Assembly (NCBI GenBank): GCA_002482775.1
Contig: DLGQ01000108.1
Span: 11,787 to 34,375, forward strand
Length of the DNA: 22,589 bases
Source of the DNA: Flavobacteriales bacterium UBA7690
Lineage (GTDB): Bacteria > Bacteroidota > Bacteroidia > Flavobacteriales_F > PHOS-HE28
Direction of reading: 5' to 3'
Position 1 is the first letter of the stretch, and every line of letters begins with the position of its first letter. The notes beneath the pieces are model-generated. The model searched no databases. It was not told the origin of the DNA and saw only the letters and a program-made list of their open reading frames with translations. Both the position numbers and the translations under genes were made by a program. This document shows, piece by piece, positions 7,338 through 15,128 of the stretch.

Positions 7338-8843
7338 ATGGAACACGCGCACGGAAATACCCTCACCCTGCGATCGATAGGCATCGATACCTACCGCGAG
7401 AACATCATCTACATGCGGGCTGATTGCCACATCTGCCGTTCGGAGGGATTCACGGCACTTACGCGGCTTGTGGTGGCGAACGGCACGAAGAGCATCATCG
7501 CCACGCTGAACGTGGTCCATTCCGATCTGCTGCGCCACGATGAAGCAGCGCTTTCCACCGAAGCCATGCACAGGCTTGGCGTTGCCGAGGGTGCATCGAT
7601 CACAGTATCGCACCTCGAACCCATCGCTTCGCTGAGCCTCGTGCGCGCCAAAATCTACGGGCGGGAATTGAGCGACGAGGATCTGAGCGCCATTATCGCC
7701 GACGTGACCACAGGTCGCTATTCGAATATCGAACTGGCCGCGTTCTTGACCAGTTGCGCTGGTAATCACCTCAACGAACGCGAGACGATCGGGCTGACCA
7801 AAGGCATGATCGCCAGCGGCCTGCGGCTGAGCTGGGGACCCGGCCCCATCATGGACAAACATTGCGTGGGCGGCTTGCCGGGCAACCGTACCACGCCCAT
7901 CGTGGTGAGCATCGCCGCTGCCGCCGGGCTCACGATCCCCAAGACCTCCTCACGCGCGATCACTTCACCCGCAGGTACTGCGGATGCCATGGAAACGATG
8001 ACACCGGTGGATCTGGGATTGGACCACATGCGCCGCGTGGTGGAGCGGGAAGGGGGCTGCGTGGTCTGGGGCGGAGCAGTTCAACTCAGCCCGGCGGATG
8101 ATATCCTCATCTCCGTGGAAAAGGCACTGGACATCGATAGCGAGGGGCAGATGATCGCTTCGGTGCTGTCGAAGAAAGTAGCCGCTGGTTCCACGCACGT
8201 GATCATCGACATCCCTGTGGGGCCGACCGCGAAAGTGCGATCGCAGGAGGCGGCCCTTGCCCTCAAGCAACGCATCACGGCGGTGGCTGCAGCAACGGGC
8301 CTTCATGCCGAAGTGGTGATCACCGATGGCAGTCAGCCGGTCGGCCGGGGCATCGGTCCGGCGTTGGAGGCCATGGACGTGCTGGCTGTGTTGCGGCATG
8401 CCGCTGGCGCTCCAAAGGACCTGAAGGAACGCGCCCTCACGCTTGCAGGCGCATTGCTCGACCTGTCAGGGAACTTCCCTCCGGCTTCAGGTGCGACCAA
8501 AGCCCGGCAGATCCTTGAAAGCGGACAAGCTTGGAAGAAGTTCCTTGCGATCTGCGAAGCACAAGGCGGCTTCACCGAGCCTGGCATGGCGCCGCATCAA
8601 TATGATGTGGTGGCGACTCATGACGGTGTAATTCGTTCGGTGGACAACCGTCGCTTGGCCCGCATCGCGAAACTCGCAGGCGCACCGCGTTCGCCCATGG
8701 CGGGCATCAGCTTCCATGCACCCGTTGGCCGACGGGTGCGTAAGGGCGACCTGCTCTTCAGCATCCACGCCGAAGCACGTGGGGAATTGGAGTATGCCCG
8801 CGAATACATGCAGCAAGAGAACGGAACCATTCAATACGACTGA
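7338..8843 (+). CDS. AMP phosphorylase / thymidine phosphorylase family protein
   Basis: At 501 residues this is the long form of the nucleoside phosphorylase family, with an extra N-terminal domain of ~85 residues as in archaeal AMP phosphorylases. Bacterial members are usually annotated as putative thymidine phosphorylase. The phosphate-binding region reads KHCVGGLPGNRTTP (from Lys174), followed by IPKTSSRAITSPAGTAD; both are typical of the AMP phosphorylase branch rather than short DeoA enzymes, which have KHSTGG. The C-terminal domain (GVIRSVDNRRLARIA, VGRRVRKGDLLFSIHAE) is the family's PYNP_C fold. Expected reaction: phosphorolysis of a nucleoside or NMP to base and (deoxy)ribose phosphate; for AMP this gives adenine and ribose 1,5-bisphosphate. 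The PRPP synthetase gene begins one base after its stop. Substrate is inferred, not shown. Confidence 0.9.
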   Translation: MEHAHGNTLTLRSIGIDTYRENIIYMRADCHICRSEGFTALTRLVVANGTKSIIATLNVVHSDLLRHDEAALSTEAMHRLGVAEGASITVSHLEPIASLSLVRAKIYGRELSDEDLSAIIADVTTGRYSNIELAAFLTSCAGNHLNERETIGLTKGMIASGLRLSWGPGPIMDKHCVGGLPGNRTTPIVVSIAAAAGLTIPKTSSRAITSPAGTADAMETMTPVDLGLDHMRRVVEREGGCVVWGGAVQLSPADDILISVEKALDIDSEGQMIASVLSKKVAAGSTHVIIDIPVGPTAKVRSQEAALALKQRITAVAAATGLHAEVVITDGSQPVGRGIGPALEAMDVLAVLRHAAGAPKDLKERALTLAGALLDLSGNFPPASGATKARQILESGQAWKKFLAICEAQGGFTEPGMAPHQYDVVATHDGVIRSVDNRRLARIAKLAGAPRSPMAGISFHAPVGRRVRKGDLLFSIHAEARGELEYAREYMQQENGTIQYD

Positions 8844-8844
8844 C

Positions 8845-9741
8845 ATGAACACGATCATCTTCAGCCTACCCGGCAATGAAGTGTTGGCCGACCAGCTAAC
8901 CGGTGGTATCGGCGCAGAACGTGGCGAGCTAAGCATGCGCCAGTTCCCCGATGGCGAATCCTACGTGCGGGTGATCTCCGATGTGAAGGGGAAGCAGGCC
9001 ATCGTGGTCTGCACACTGCATCGGCCCGATGAGAAGTTGCTTCCGCTGATGTTCCTGTGCCGTGTGCTGAAGGACCTGGGCGCCGCGAGCGTTCATCTGG
9101 TCGCGCCTTACCTGTCTTACATGCGGCAGGACACCGTGTTCAAGCCGGGCGAGGCGGTCACCTCCGGCTACTTCGCAGCGCTGCTGTCCTCCTTCTCCGA
9201 CAGCCTGATCACCATCGATCCGCATCTGCACCGCAGATCCTCGTTGCAGGAGATCTATGCGATCCCGTGCCAAGTGCTTCATGCGTCATCGCTGATCTCG
9301 GCGTGGATCAAGAAGCACGTGAAGGACCCCGTGCTCATCGGCCCGGACAGCGAGAGCGAGCAATGGGTATCCGTGGTCGCACGTGATGCGGATGCGCCCT
9401 TCACCGTTCTGGAAAAGACCCGGCTGGGTGATGCTGACGTTCGCGTGACGGTACCGCACATGGAACGCTACACCGAGCGGACACCCGTGCTCGTGGACGA
9501 CATCATCTCCACCGCACGCACCATGATCGAGACCGTAGGGCACCTGAAGGTCTTGGGCTTGAAAGCCCCTTGGTGCATCGGTACGCATGGCGTGTTCGCC
9601 GGAAGGGCGTACGAGGATCTGGTCGCCGCAGGAGCTGCCCGCGTGATCACCTGCAATACGATCCCGCACGCTTCCAACGCGATCGATGTTTCCTCCCTGA
9701 TCGTACCTGCGCTGGTCAACACTTTCCCAGATGTCCAATAG
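8845..9741 (+). CDS. prs: Divergent ribose-phosphate pyrophosphokinase (PRPP synthetase)
   Basis: This 298-residue protein aligns with PRPP synthetases, which make PRPP and AMP from ribose 5-phosphate and ATP. Seen motifs: RQFPDGESYVRV, YMRQDTVFKPGE, IDPHLHR (metal/ATP site), and the PRPP loop VDDIISTARTM (217-227). Differences from housekeeping enzymes: the flexible-loop KRR is EKTR, DLHxxQ is DPHLHR, and the C-terminus is shorter. The start is ATG 8845, giving the usual MNTIIFSLPGNE opening; the frame stays open upstream to 8716 inside the previous gene, but that part is not family-like. It sits one base behind the phosphorylase gene, a pairing I recall from other bacteria. It is probably a specialised paralogue rather than the main Prs. 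Confidence 0.88.
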   Translation: MNTIIFSLPGNEVLADQLTGGIGAERGELSMRQFPDGESYVRVISDVKGKQAIVVCTLHRPDEKLLPLMFLCRVLKDLGAASVHLVAPYLSYMRQDTVFKPGEAVTSGYFAALLSSFSDSLITIDPHLHRRSSLQEIYAIPCQVLHASSLISAWIKKHVKDPVLIGPDSESEQWVSVVARDADAPFTVLEKTRLGDADVRVTVPHMERYTERTPVLVDDIISTARTMIETVGHLKVLGLKAPWCIGTHGVFAGRAYEDLVAAGAARVITCNTIPHASNAIDVSSLIVPALVNTFPDVQ

Positions 9742-9834
9742 TGACCGCTGTAAGCCCTTGGTCGACTGACCGATGTCATGGATCGTACGAACCCATTGAA
9801 ATAGCATTACATCGGCAGATAACCCGCCAGCAAC

Positions 9835-11508
9835 ATGAACCTCCTCCGTGCCATCCTTCCACTCGCCTTGGGCACTTCCATGGCGACATCCGCTCAAACT
9901 CCCTTGGCCATGCCCCCCACGTTGAGCGGCACCATGATCAACCTGACGATCGATGAAGGCCAGAGGGAATTCTACCCCGGTCTGCTTTCCACGACGATCG
10001 GATACAACGGAGCGGCCTACCTCGGACCCACACTTGTGTTGAACGCCGGCGACAGCATGCAGTTCATCGTGCAGAACGACCTGGCGGATACCACCAGTCT
10101 TCACTGGCACGGCCTGCATGTTTCCCCCGGAAATGATGGCAGTCCGCACAACCCGATCGCGCCGGGACAGACGTGGTCCCCTTCCTTCACCGTTCGCGAC
10201 AAGGCCGGCACCTACCTCTACCACCCGCACATGCATGGGAGCACCATGGATCAGGTGATCCTGGGTGCCGCAGGTTTCATCATTGTGAACGACCCGGAGG
10301 AAAGCGTGCTCGACCTGCCCCGCACCTATGGCGTGGATGATATCCCGCTGGTTTTCCAGTTCAAGATGATCGATGCGAACGGCCAGCTGATGCTGGAAGA
10401 TGAAATGGACAACGAAGTGCTGGTGAACGGCGATATCGCGCCGGTGGCCACACTTCCCGCCCAGGTTGTGCGTCTGCGGTTGCTGAATGGATCCAGCCAC
10501 CGCACCTTCCGCTTCGGCATTCCAATGGTGGGGTCCTTCCAGCAGATCGCTTCCGATGGTGGCCTGCTCGATGCACCAGTAACCCTCACGCGACTGAACC
10601 TGAGCCCGGGTGAACGTGCCGAGGTGCTCGTGGACCTTGCGGGAATAGAGGGAATGAACTTCGACATCATGACCTATGGGAGCGAATTGCCGCAAGGAGT
10701 GGTGGGTGGCCAACCACCGATGGGGATGGCCGCAGGTCCGCTTGACGACACCGACTTCGCCGTGATGTCCGTCAATGTGGTCCCCGCAACACCGAACCCG
10801 GTGACCACGGTACCCAGTGCATTGACCACCAATACCCCTTGGCCTGAGAGCAGTGCCACGCAGACCCTCACCGTGCAAATGCAGGAGATCCCCATGATGA
10901 GCAACGAATGGTTCCTCAATGGACTGAAGTTCGACATCACCCGCATCGACTACACCACCACCGAAGGCACCACGGTGATCTGGGAGTTCGAGAACATGAG
11001 CATGATGGGTCATCCCTTCCATGTGCATGGTGGCCAGTTCTACATCCTGGACATCGATGGTGCGCTACCTCCCATGAACGAGCGGGGCCGGAAGGACGTT
11101 GTGCTCGTGGAACCCATGAGCACCGTGCGCGCGATCATGAAATTCGAGGACTTCAGCGACCCACTTGTCCCTTATATGTTCCATTGCCACATCCTCAGTC
11201 ACGAAGACAATGGCATGATGGGGCAGTTGCTCGTGAACGACATCGGCACAGGCATCCATGACATCGTGGACAATGGCGATCTGATCATCTACCCGAACCC
11301 CGTTGATGGCGATCATGTGACCATCGCCAGCAAGGAAGAGCGGGTGGAGCGCGTGCGCTTGTTCGACGGTACCGGCCGACTGGTCCTGGACCAACGGGTA
11401 TTCCGTAACCCGGTGACAGTGCCGGTGGCGCAACTGGGATCCGGGCTTTACGCTGTGGAGATCACGTTGACCGGCAGGATGGTTCGCACAGGCTTGCTCG
11501 TGCCATGA
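9835..11508 (+). CDS. Multicopper oxidase with type IX secretion sorting domain
   Basis: The 557-residue protein has an N-terminal signal peptide ending near MATSAQT. All four copper-binding motifs are present: HWHG (His90, His92), HPHMHG (130-134), HPFHVHG (393-398) and HCHILSHEDNGMM (450-462), where Met461 is at the axial position of the type-1 copper. This fits a three-domain laccase/CueO/bilirubin-oxidase type enzyme that oxidises Cu(I) or organic substrates using oxygen. After ~residue 480 comes YPNPVDGD and a beta-rich tail (VRLFDGTGRLVLD, GLYAVEI), the type A T9SS C-terminal sorting domain. It should therefore be exported across the outer membrane and be secreted or surface-attached. 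A Met-rich stretch (QPPMGMAAG, MQEIPMMSNE) may help copper handling. The stop overlaps a possible ATG of the next frame. Confidence 0.95.
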   Translation: MNLLRAILPLALGTSMATSAQTPLAMPPTLSGTMINLTIDEGQREFYPGLLSTTIGYNGAAYLGPTLVLNAGDSMQFIVQNDLADTTSLHWHGLHVSPGNDGSPHNPIAPGQTWSPSFTVRDKAGTYLYHPHMHGSTMDQVILGAAGFIIVNDPEESVLDLPRTYGVDDIPLVFQFKMIDANGQLMLEDEMDNEVLVNGDIAPVATLPAQVVRLRLLNGSSHRTFRFGIPMVGSFQQIASDGGLLDAPVTLTRLNLSPGERAEVLVDLAGIEGMNFDIMTYGSELPQGVVGGQPPMGMAAGPLDDTDFAVMSVNVVPATPNPVTTVPSALTTNTPWPESSATQTLTVQMQEIPMMSNEWFLNGLKFDITRIDYTTTEGTTVIWEFENMSMMGHPFHVHGGQFYILDIDGALPPMNERGRKDVVLVEPMSTVRAIMKFEDFSDPLVPYMFHCHILSHEDNGMMGQLLVNDIGTGIHDIVDNGDLIIYPNPVDGDHVTIASKEERVERVRLFDGTGRLVLDQRVFRNPVTVPVAQLGSGLYAVEITLTGRMVRTGLLVP

Positions 11509-11552
11509 CGAACAGCGGTGTACTGGTGTATGCGAATGCGGAGCGCCACAGG

Positions 11553-12164
11553 ATGCGACCGAACCTCCAAGTATGTGTTCTCCTGGGTCTCACGGTGCTA
11601 TTCAGCGGATGCAACCTGTACACCGACATTTCCACCGACCGTGACCGTACGGCCGACTTCTCCAGCTACCACACCTTCGCATGGCTGCCGGACAGGGATA
11701 CCAGCACCACCCCTTACAACAACCTAGTCATCCGGAACAACACCATGAACTACTTCTCCCATTGCATGGGCGAACGCGGATTAAGGGCCGAAGTGGATAC
11801 ACCGGATGTGCTTCTCGAACTGGTGGTGACCTCTATCAAGAAGGAAACGACCGTTCTGTCGCCCGCCTACTATCCATCCTACAATCCTTACTACTACCCC
11901 TTCCCCAACGCCTATTACTACCGGGGACACTATGGGTATCCGTACAGCTCGGGATATTCCACTCGCCAAGCGGAGTACCATGAGAGCACCATTACGCTGA
12001 ATGTCATCGACCGGCGAACGAACAAGCTGGTGTGGTCGGGGCGGGCTGCTGGAGACCTGTACGACCCATCGTTCATCGCAAGCAATCTGCACCCTGCGGT
12101 GTTCGATATCCTGCGCGAGTTCCCCATTGCGCCGATCCGGGAGCACAAGCGGCCGAAGAAGTAG
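11553..12164 (+). CDS. DUF4136 lipoprotein
   Basis: From ATG 11553 the protein has 203 residues and a clear lipoprotein signal (LLGLTVLFSGC, Cys20). The frame also opens at an ATG at 11505 that overlaps the previous stop; that start would add 16 polar residues ahead of the signal peptide, so it is less likely, although the ATGA overlap argues for coupling. The mature part opens with DFSSYHTFAWLPD, the hallmark of DUF4136, followed later by a Tyr/Pro/Gly-rich loop (PYYYPFPNAYYYRGHYGYP) and ITLNVIDRRTNKLVWSG. DUF4136 proteins are envelope lipoproteins of unknown function. No metal motif is obvious. Confidence 0.87.
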   Translation: MRPNLQVCVLLGLTVLFSGCNLYTDISTDRDRTADFSSYHTFAWLPDRDTSTTPYNNLVIRNNTMNYFSHCMGERGLRAEVDTPDVLLELVVTSIKKETTVLSPAYYPSYNPYYYPFPNAYYYRGHYGYPYSSGYSTRQAEYHESTITLNVIDRRTNKLVWSGRAAGDLYDPSFIASNLHPAVFDILREFPIAPIREHKRPKK

Positions 12165-12246
12165 TAGCAGGCATTGTCATGCACTTGGAAATGGAACGGC
12201 CTGGGGCAGTGAACAACGGAAAGGAAATACCAAACACCCGGAACTG

Positions 12247-13665
12247 ATGGTAGAACATAGGGCCTCTAGTGCGGAAACTCCGGTCACGACGATCACCGGC
12301 GTGTCGATCCAATTCCTCGGCGCCTCCTCAGGCATCGTCACCGGGTCGAAGTACCTGGTGAGCGCGCCGGGGATGAACATCCTTGTGGACTGCGGCCTGT
12401 TCCAGGGTGACAAGCGGTCGCGCGCCCTGAATTGGGAAGCTCCTCCGGTGAACGTCCCGGACATCGACCTCGTTCTGCTCACGCACGGGCACTTGGATCA
12501 CACCGGCTTCCTGCCCAGACTCGTGAACCTGGGGTTCAAAGGGCGCATCCTCGCAACAGGACCAACGCTCAACGTCACCGGGATCATCCTGAAGGACACG
12601 GCGAAGATCCAGGAAGAGGACGCCGAGCGCGCCAACCGCAGAGGGTACTCCAGCCACAAGCCAGCGCAACCGCTGTACGACCTGAAGGATGTTGAGCGAA
12701 CATTGAAGCTGTTCGATGAAGTGACCGAAGGGGAATGGACCACGCTCGCTCCAACCATCAAAGTAAGGTTCCAGAGCGTGGGGCACATCATCGGCGCCAC
12801 CTTCATCGAGTTGGACATCAGCGGTGAACGCATCGTGTTCTCTGGTGATATAGGCCGCCAGGAGGATATCCTGCTCTACACACCCAAGCGGCCTGAACGG
12901 GCGGATGTCCTGTTGATCGAATCCACTTATGGCGACCGCGTTCATGGCAGCCAGGCGGACACCGTTCTTCAACTGGCCGAGGTGATCAACGAGACCTTCT
13001 CGCGCGGGGGCAGCTTGTTCATTCCCAGTTTCGCAGTGGAGCGCACGCAACTACTGATGTTCGTGATCTGGCGGTTGCTTGGAGAGAAGCGCATCCCCGA
13101 CATCCCTGTGGTCATCGACAGCCCCATGGGCGTGAGCGTGCTGGATCTGTTCCACCACAGCCGTACCTGGCATAAGCTGGACCCGGAGGAATGCACAAGG
13201 ATGTGCGCTCATTTCCACCGAACGATGCGCTTCCAGGAGACCCTCCGGTTCCGAAAGGACAATGAGCCCAAGATCGTGATCGCCGGTAGCGGCATGGTCA
13301 CGGGTGGTCGCATCTTGAACTACCTCGAGTACCGCGCGGGGAACACGAATGATACGCTCCTGTTCGTGGGCTATCAGGCCCAAGGCACGAAGGGAAGAGC
13401 GCTGCTCGAAGGGGCAACCACCTTGCGGGTATACGGCAAGGTGGTCCCGTTCAAGATGCAGGTGCGGCGTATCGACGGGTTGTCCGCCCATGGAGACCAA
13501 CGGGACCTGTTGTGGTGGTTGGAACTGGTGAAGGACCCGCCGCGAAATGTCTTCATCGTGCATGGTGAAAAGGACGCCGCGCTGGCGTTCCAGAAGTTGT
13601 TGCTTGAACAGCGTGGTTGGGTGGCGGAGCTTCCGGCGTTGAACCAACAGGTCAAAATCAGCTAG
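12247..13665 (+). CDS. Metallo-beta-lactamase/beta-CASP RNA nuclease
   Basis: This 472-residue protein has the metal site THGHLDHTG (His80, His82, Asp84, His85), a downstream VGHIIGATF His and FSGDIG Asp, then a beta-CASP domain (IPSFAVERTQ, SGMVTGGRIL) and the closing GLSAHGDQ and VHGEKDA motifs. This is the CPSF73/Ysh1-like class of zinc-dependent RNA endo/exonucleases, distinct from RNase J. The start is ATG 12247, giving MVEHRASS; the open frame reaches back to 12001 but overlaps the DUF4136 gene and is not family-like. The next gene begins one base after its stop. Its job here may be RNA turnover under stress, as homologues are often seen near nucleotide and polyphosphate enzymes; this is inference. 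Confidence 0.92.
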   Translation: MVEHRASSAETPVTTITGVSIQFLGASSGIVTGSKYLVSAPGMNILVDCGLFQGDKRSRALNWEAPPVNVPDIDLVLLTHGHLDHTGFLPRLVNLGFKGRILATGPTLNVTGIILKDTAKIQEEDAERANRRGYSSHKPAQPLYDLKDVERTLKLFDEVTEGEWTTLAPTIKVRFQSVGHIIGATFIELDISGERIVFSGDIGRQEDILLYTPKRPERADVLLIESTYGDRVHGSQADTVLQLAEVINETFSRGGSLFIPSFAVERTQLLMFVIWRLLGEKRIPDIPVVIDSPMGVSVLDLFHHSRTWHKLDPEECTRMCAHFHRTMRFQETLRFRKDNEPKIVIAGSGMVTGGRILNYLEYRAGNTNDTLLFVGYQAQGTKGRALLEGATTLRVYGKVVPFKMQVRRIDGLSAHGDQRDLLWWLELVKDPPRNVFIVHGEKDAALAFQKLLLEQRGWVAELPALNQQVKIS

Positions 13666-13666
13666 C

Positions 13667-14218
13667 ATGGAACGGCATCTGGCAACCGCGATATTGTTTT
13701 CCACCCTGATCTGGGCGGAAACCTGCCCCGCACAAGATGTCTATCGGGCCTTCAGTTCGCCCCTGCACATCAAGGGGGTCTGGAACGACCTGCCCGTGCT
13801 GGCCATCACGAACGATACCCGCGTCCTGCTCGACTACGAGAAGGCCACCTTCGAGATCGCGTTCGACCCCGGCGGCTTGCGCACCGGAGTGGCGGCATTG
13901 GATTCCATGTTCGCCGCGCACGGTGGAAGTCCCATCACATTGACAGGCCGCTTGCTCGGCATGAACCACATCGAAACCAAGAAACATCCACCGCTCGACT
14001 TCGATGTGGAAGGCCGGCTCAGCCACATGGAACAGGACGGTCCTATCATGGGCAAGGGCCACCTGGAGCACATTTTCGCCGGGCAGTACGCCTGCCTGCT
14101 CGAAGTCACCTTCATCGTTCCAGTAGAGCGCTTGCATGTGGCGGGAACATTCCCGGGGCTCACCGGTGACATCATGTTCCATGTGGTGCAGACCCTGCTG
14201 AAACGCCAGAACGATTAA
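13667..14218 (+). CDS. Secreted protein of unknown function
   Basis: The product is 183 residues with an N-terminal signal peptide (ILFSTLIWAETCPAQ). The mature part is beta-rich. Short stretches such as EIAFDPGGLRTGVAALD and HPPLDFDVEGRLS faintly recall the YceI-like lipocalin pattern, but the match is too weak to assign. It starts one base after the RNA nuclease stop, so it is likely co-transcribed. Function is unknown. Confidence 0.7.
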   Translation: MERHLATAILFSTLIWAETCPAQDVYRAFSSPLHIKGVWNDLPVLAITNDTRVLLDYEKATFEIAFDPGGLRTGVAALDSMFAAHGGSPITLTGRLLGMNHIETKKHPPLDFDVEGRLSHMEQDGPIMGKGHLEHIFAGQYACLLEVTFIVPVERLHVAGTFPGLTGDIMFHVVQTLLKRQND

Positions 14219-14237
14219 CCGCCTGCCTTAAGACAAC

Positions 14238-14993
14238 ATGCCAATGACGCATCTGGACCGCATACCAACAACCCCACCGAAACGGTGGACAAAGGCGAAG
14301 GCGGATCATGACCTTCGCCAACTGCACAGCGAGATCGCGGAACTGCAGAACCGCTTCTTCGCCGATGGCCGGTACGCCCTGTTGATCATCCTGCAAGGCA
14401 TGGACACATCGGGCAAGGATGGCACCATCCGCCACGCCCTTACGTGCATGAACCCCCTGGGCATGCACGCCAGGGCCTTCAAAAAGCCCACCGTGGAAGA
14501 GGGCAGCCACGACCTGCTCTGGCGGGTGTATCCGCACGTACCAGCCAAGGGAATGATCGAGGTCTTCAACCGGTCGTACTACGAGGATATCGTGGTGCCG
14601 TCGGTGACGAAGAGCATCACCAAGGCCGAGAAGAAGCGGCGGTACGCGTTGATCAATACGCTCGAACAGCACTGGGAGCACAGCAAGATCCACGTGCTCA
14701 AGTTCTACCTGCACATCAGCAAAGGGGAGCAGCGCAGGAACATCAACGAGCGGAAGAAGGACCCCACCAAGAAGTGGAAGTACGACGCGACCGACGACAA
14801 GGCCGCGAAGCAGTGGGATCGTTATCAGGAAGCGTTCGACGGGGTGATCTCGGAATGTTCGGGAGTGAAGTGGCATATCATCCCGGCGAACAAGCCCTGG
14901 TACAGGAACTACAAGGTGGCCGAGGTGGTGCGGGACCACCTGCTATCGCTGCGGTTGAAGTATCCGAAATGGGGAACGCAAGGGCATGGATAG
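14238..14993 (+). CDS. ppk2: Polyphosphate kinase 2 (PPK2) family protein
   Basis: This 251-residue, single-domain protein carries the PPK2 Walker A motif GMDTSGKDG (54-62) and Walker B/lid region FNRSYYED (110-117), followed by INERKKDPTKKWKY and a C-terminal WHIIPANKPWYRNYK. PPK2 enzymes transfer phosphate between polyphosphate and nucleotides (GDP, ADP or AMP), mostly in the direction of nucleotide synthesis. Length is normal for the family. Nucleotide preference cannot be told from sequence alone. ATG 14238 is used; ATG 14244 is two codons in. With the VTC protein it makes two polyphosphate-linked enzymes in one window. Confidence 0.93.
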   Translation: MPMTHLDRIPTTPPKRWTKAKADHDLRQLHSEIAELQNRFFADGRYALLIILQGMDTSGKDGTIRHALTCMNPLGMHARAFKKPTVEEGSHDLLWRVYPHVPAKGMIEVFNRSYYEDIVVPSVTKSITKAEKKRRYALINTLEQHWEHSKIHVLKFYLHISKGEQRRNINERKKDPTKKWKYDATDDKAAKQWDRYQEAFDGVISECSGVKWHIIPANKPWYRNYKVAEVVRDHLLSLRLKYPKWGTQGHG

Positions 14994-15128
14994 GAGCGGC
15001 GGGCGCATGCGATGCGTTGATGTGCCGGATGGATCCCGCGCAGTGGCCCTCGTGTGTCGTCTGCGCGAAGCGGCTGAACGCGATCAACGGACGGTGGACC
15101 GTACCTTCAGCGACACTGCTCGCGTGCG

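Noticed and set aside
8716..8844. N-terminal extension of the PRPP synthetase
   Set aside because: It lies within the coding region of the phosphorylase and does not resemble the family; ATG 8845 gives the usual N-terminus.
9286..11028. 580-codon open frame on the minus strand
   Set aside because: It lies opposite the PRPP synthetase and multicopper oxidase, is His/Gly/Arg-rich without domain motifs, and is an artefact of GC-rich codon use on the plus strand.
12001..12246. N-terminal extension of the RNA nuclease
   Set aside because: It overlaps the DUF4136 gene in another frame and is Arg/Ser-rich; ATG 12247 gives the family start.
14994..15128. Possible small gene between PPK2 and the pump
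   Set aside because: A short frame from 15020 has a few cysteines but no recognisable motif or clear start signal; nothing supports a gene.
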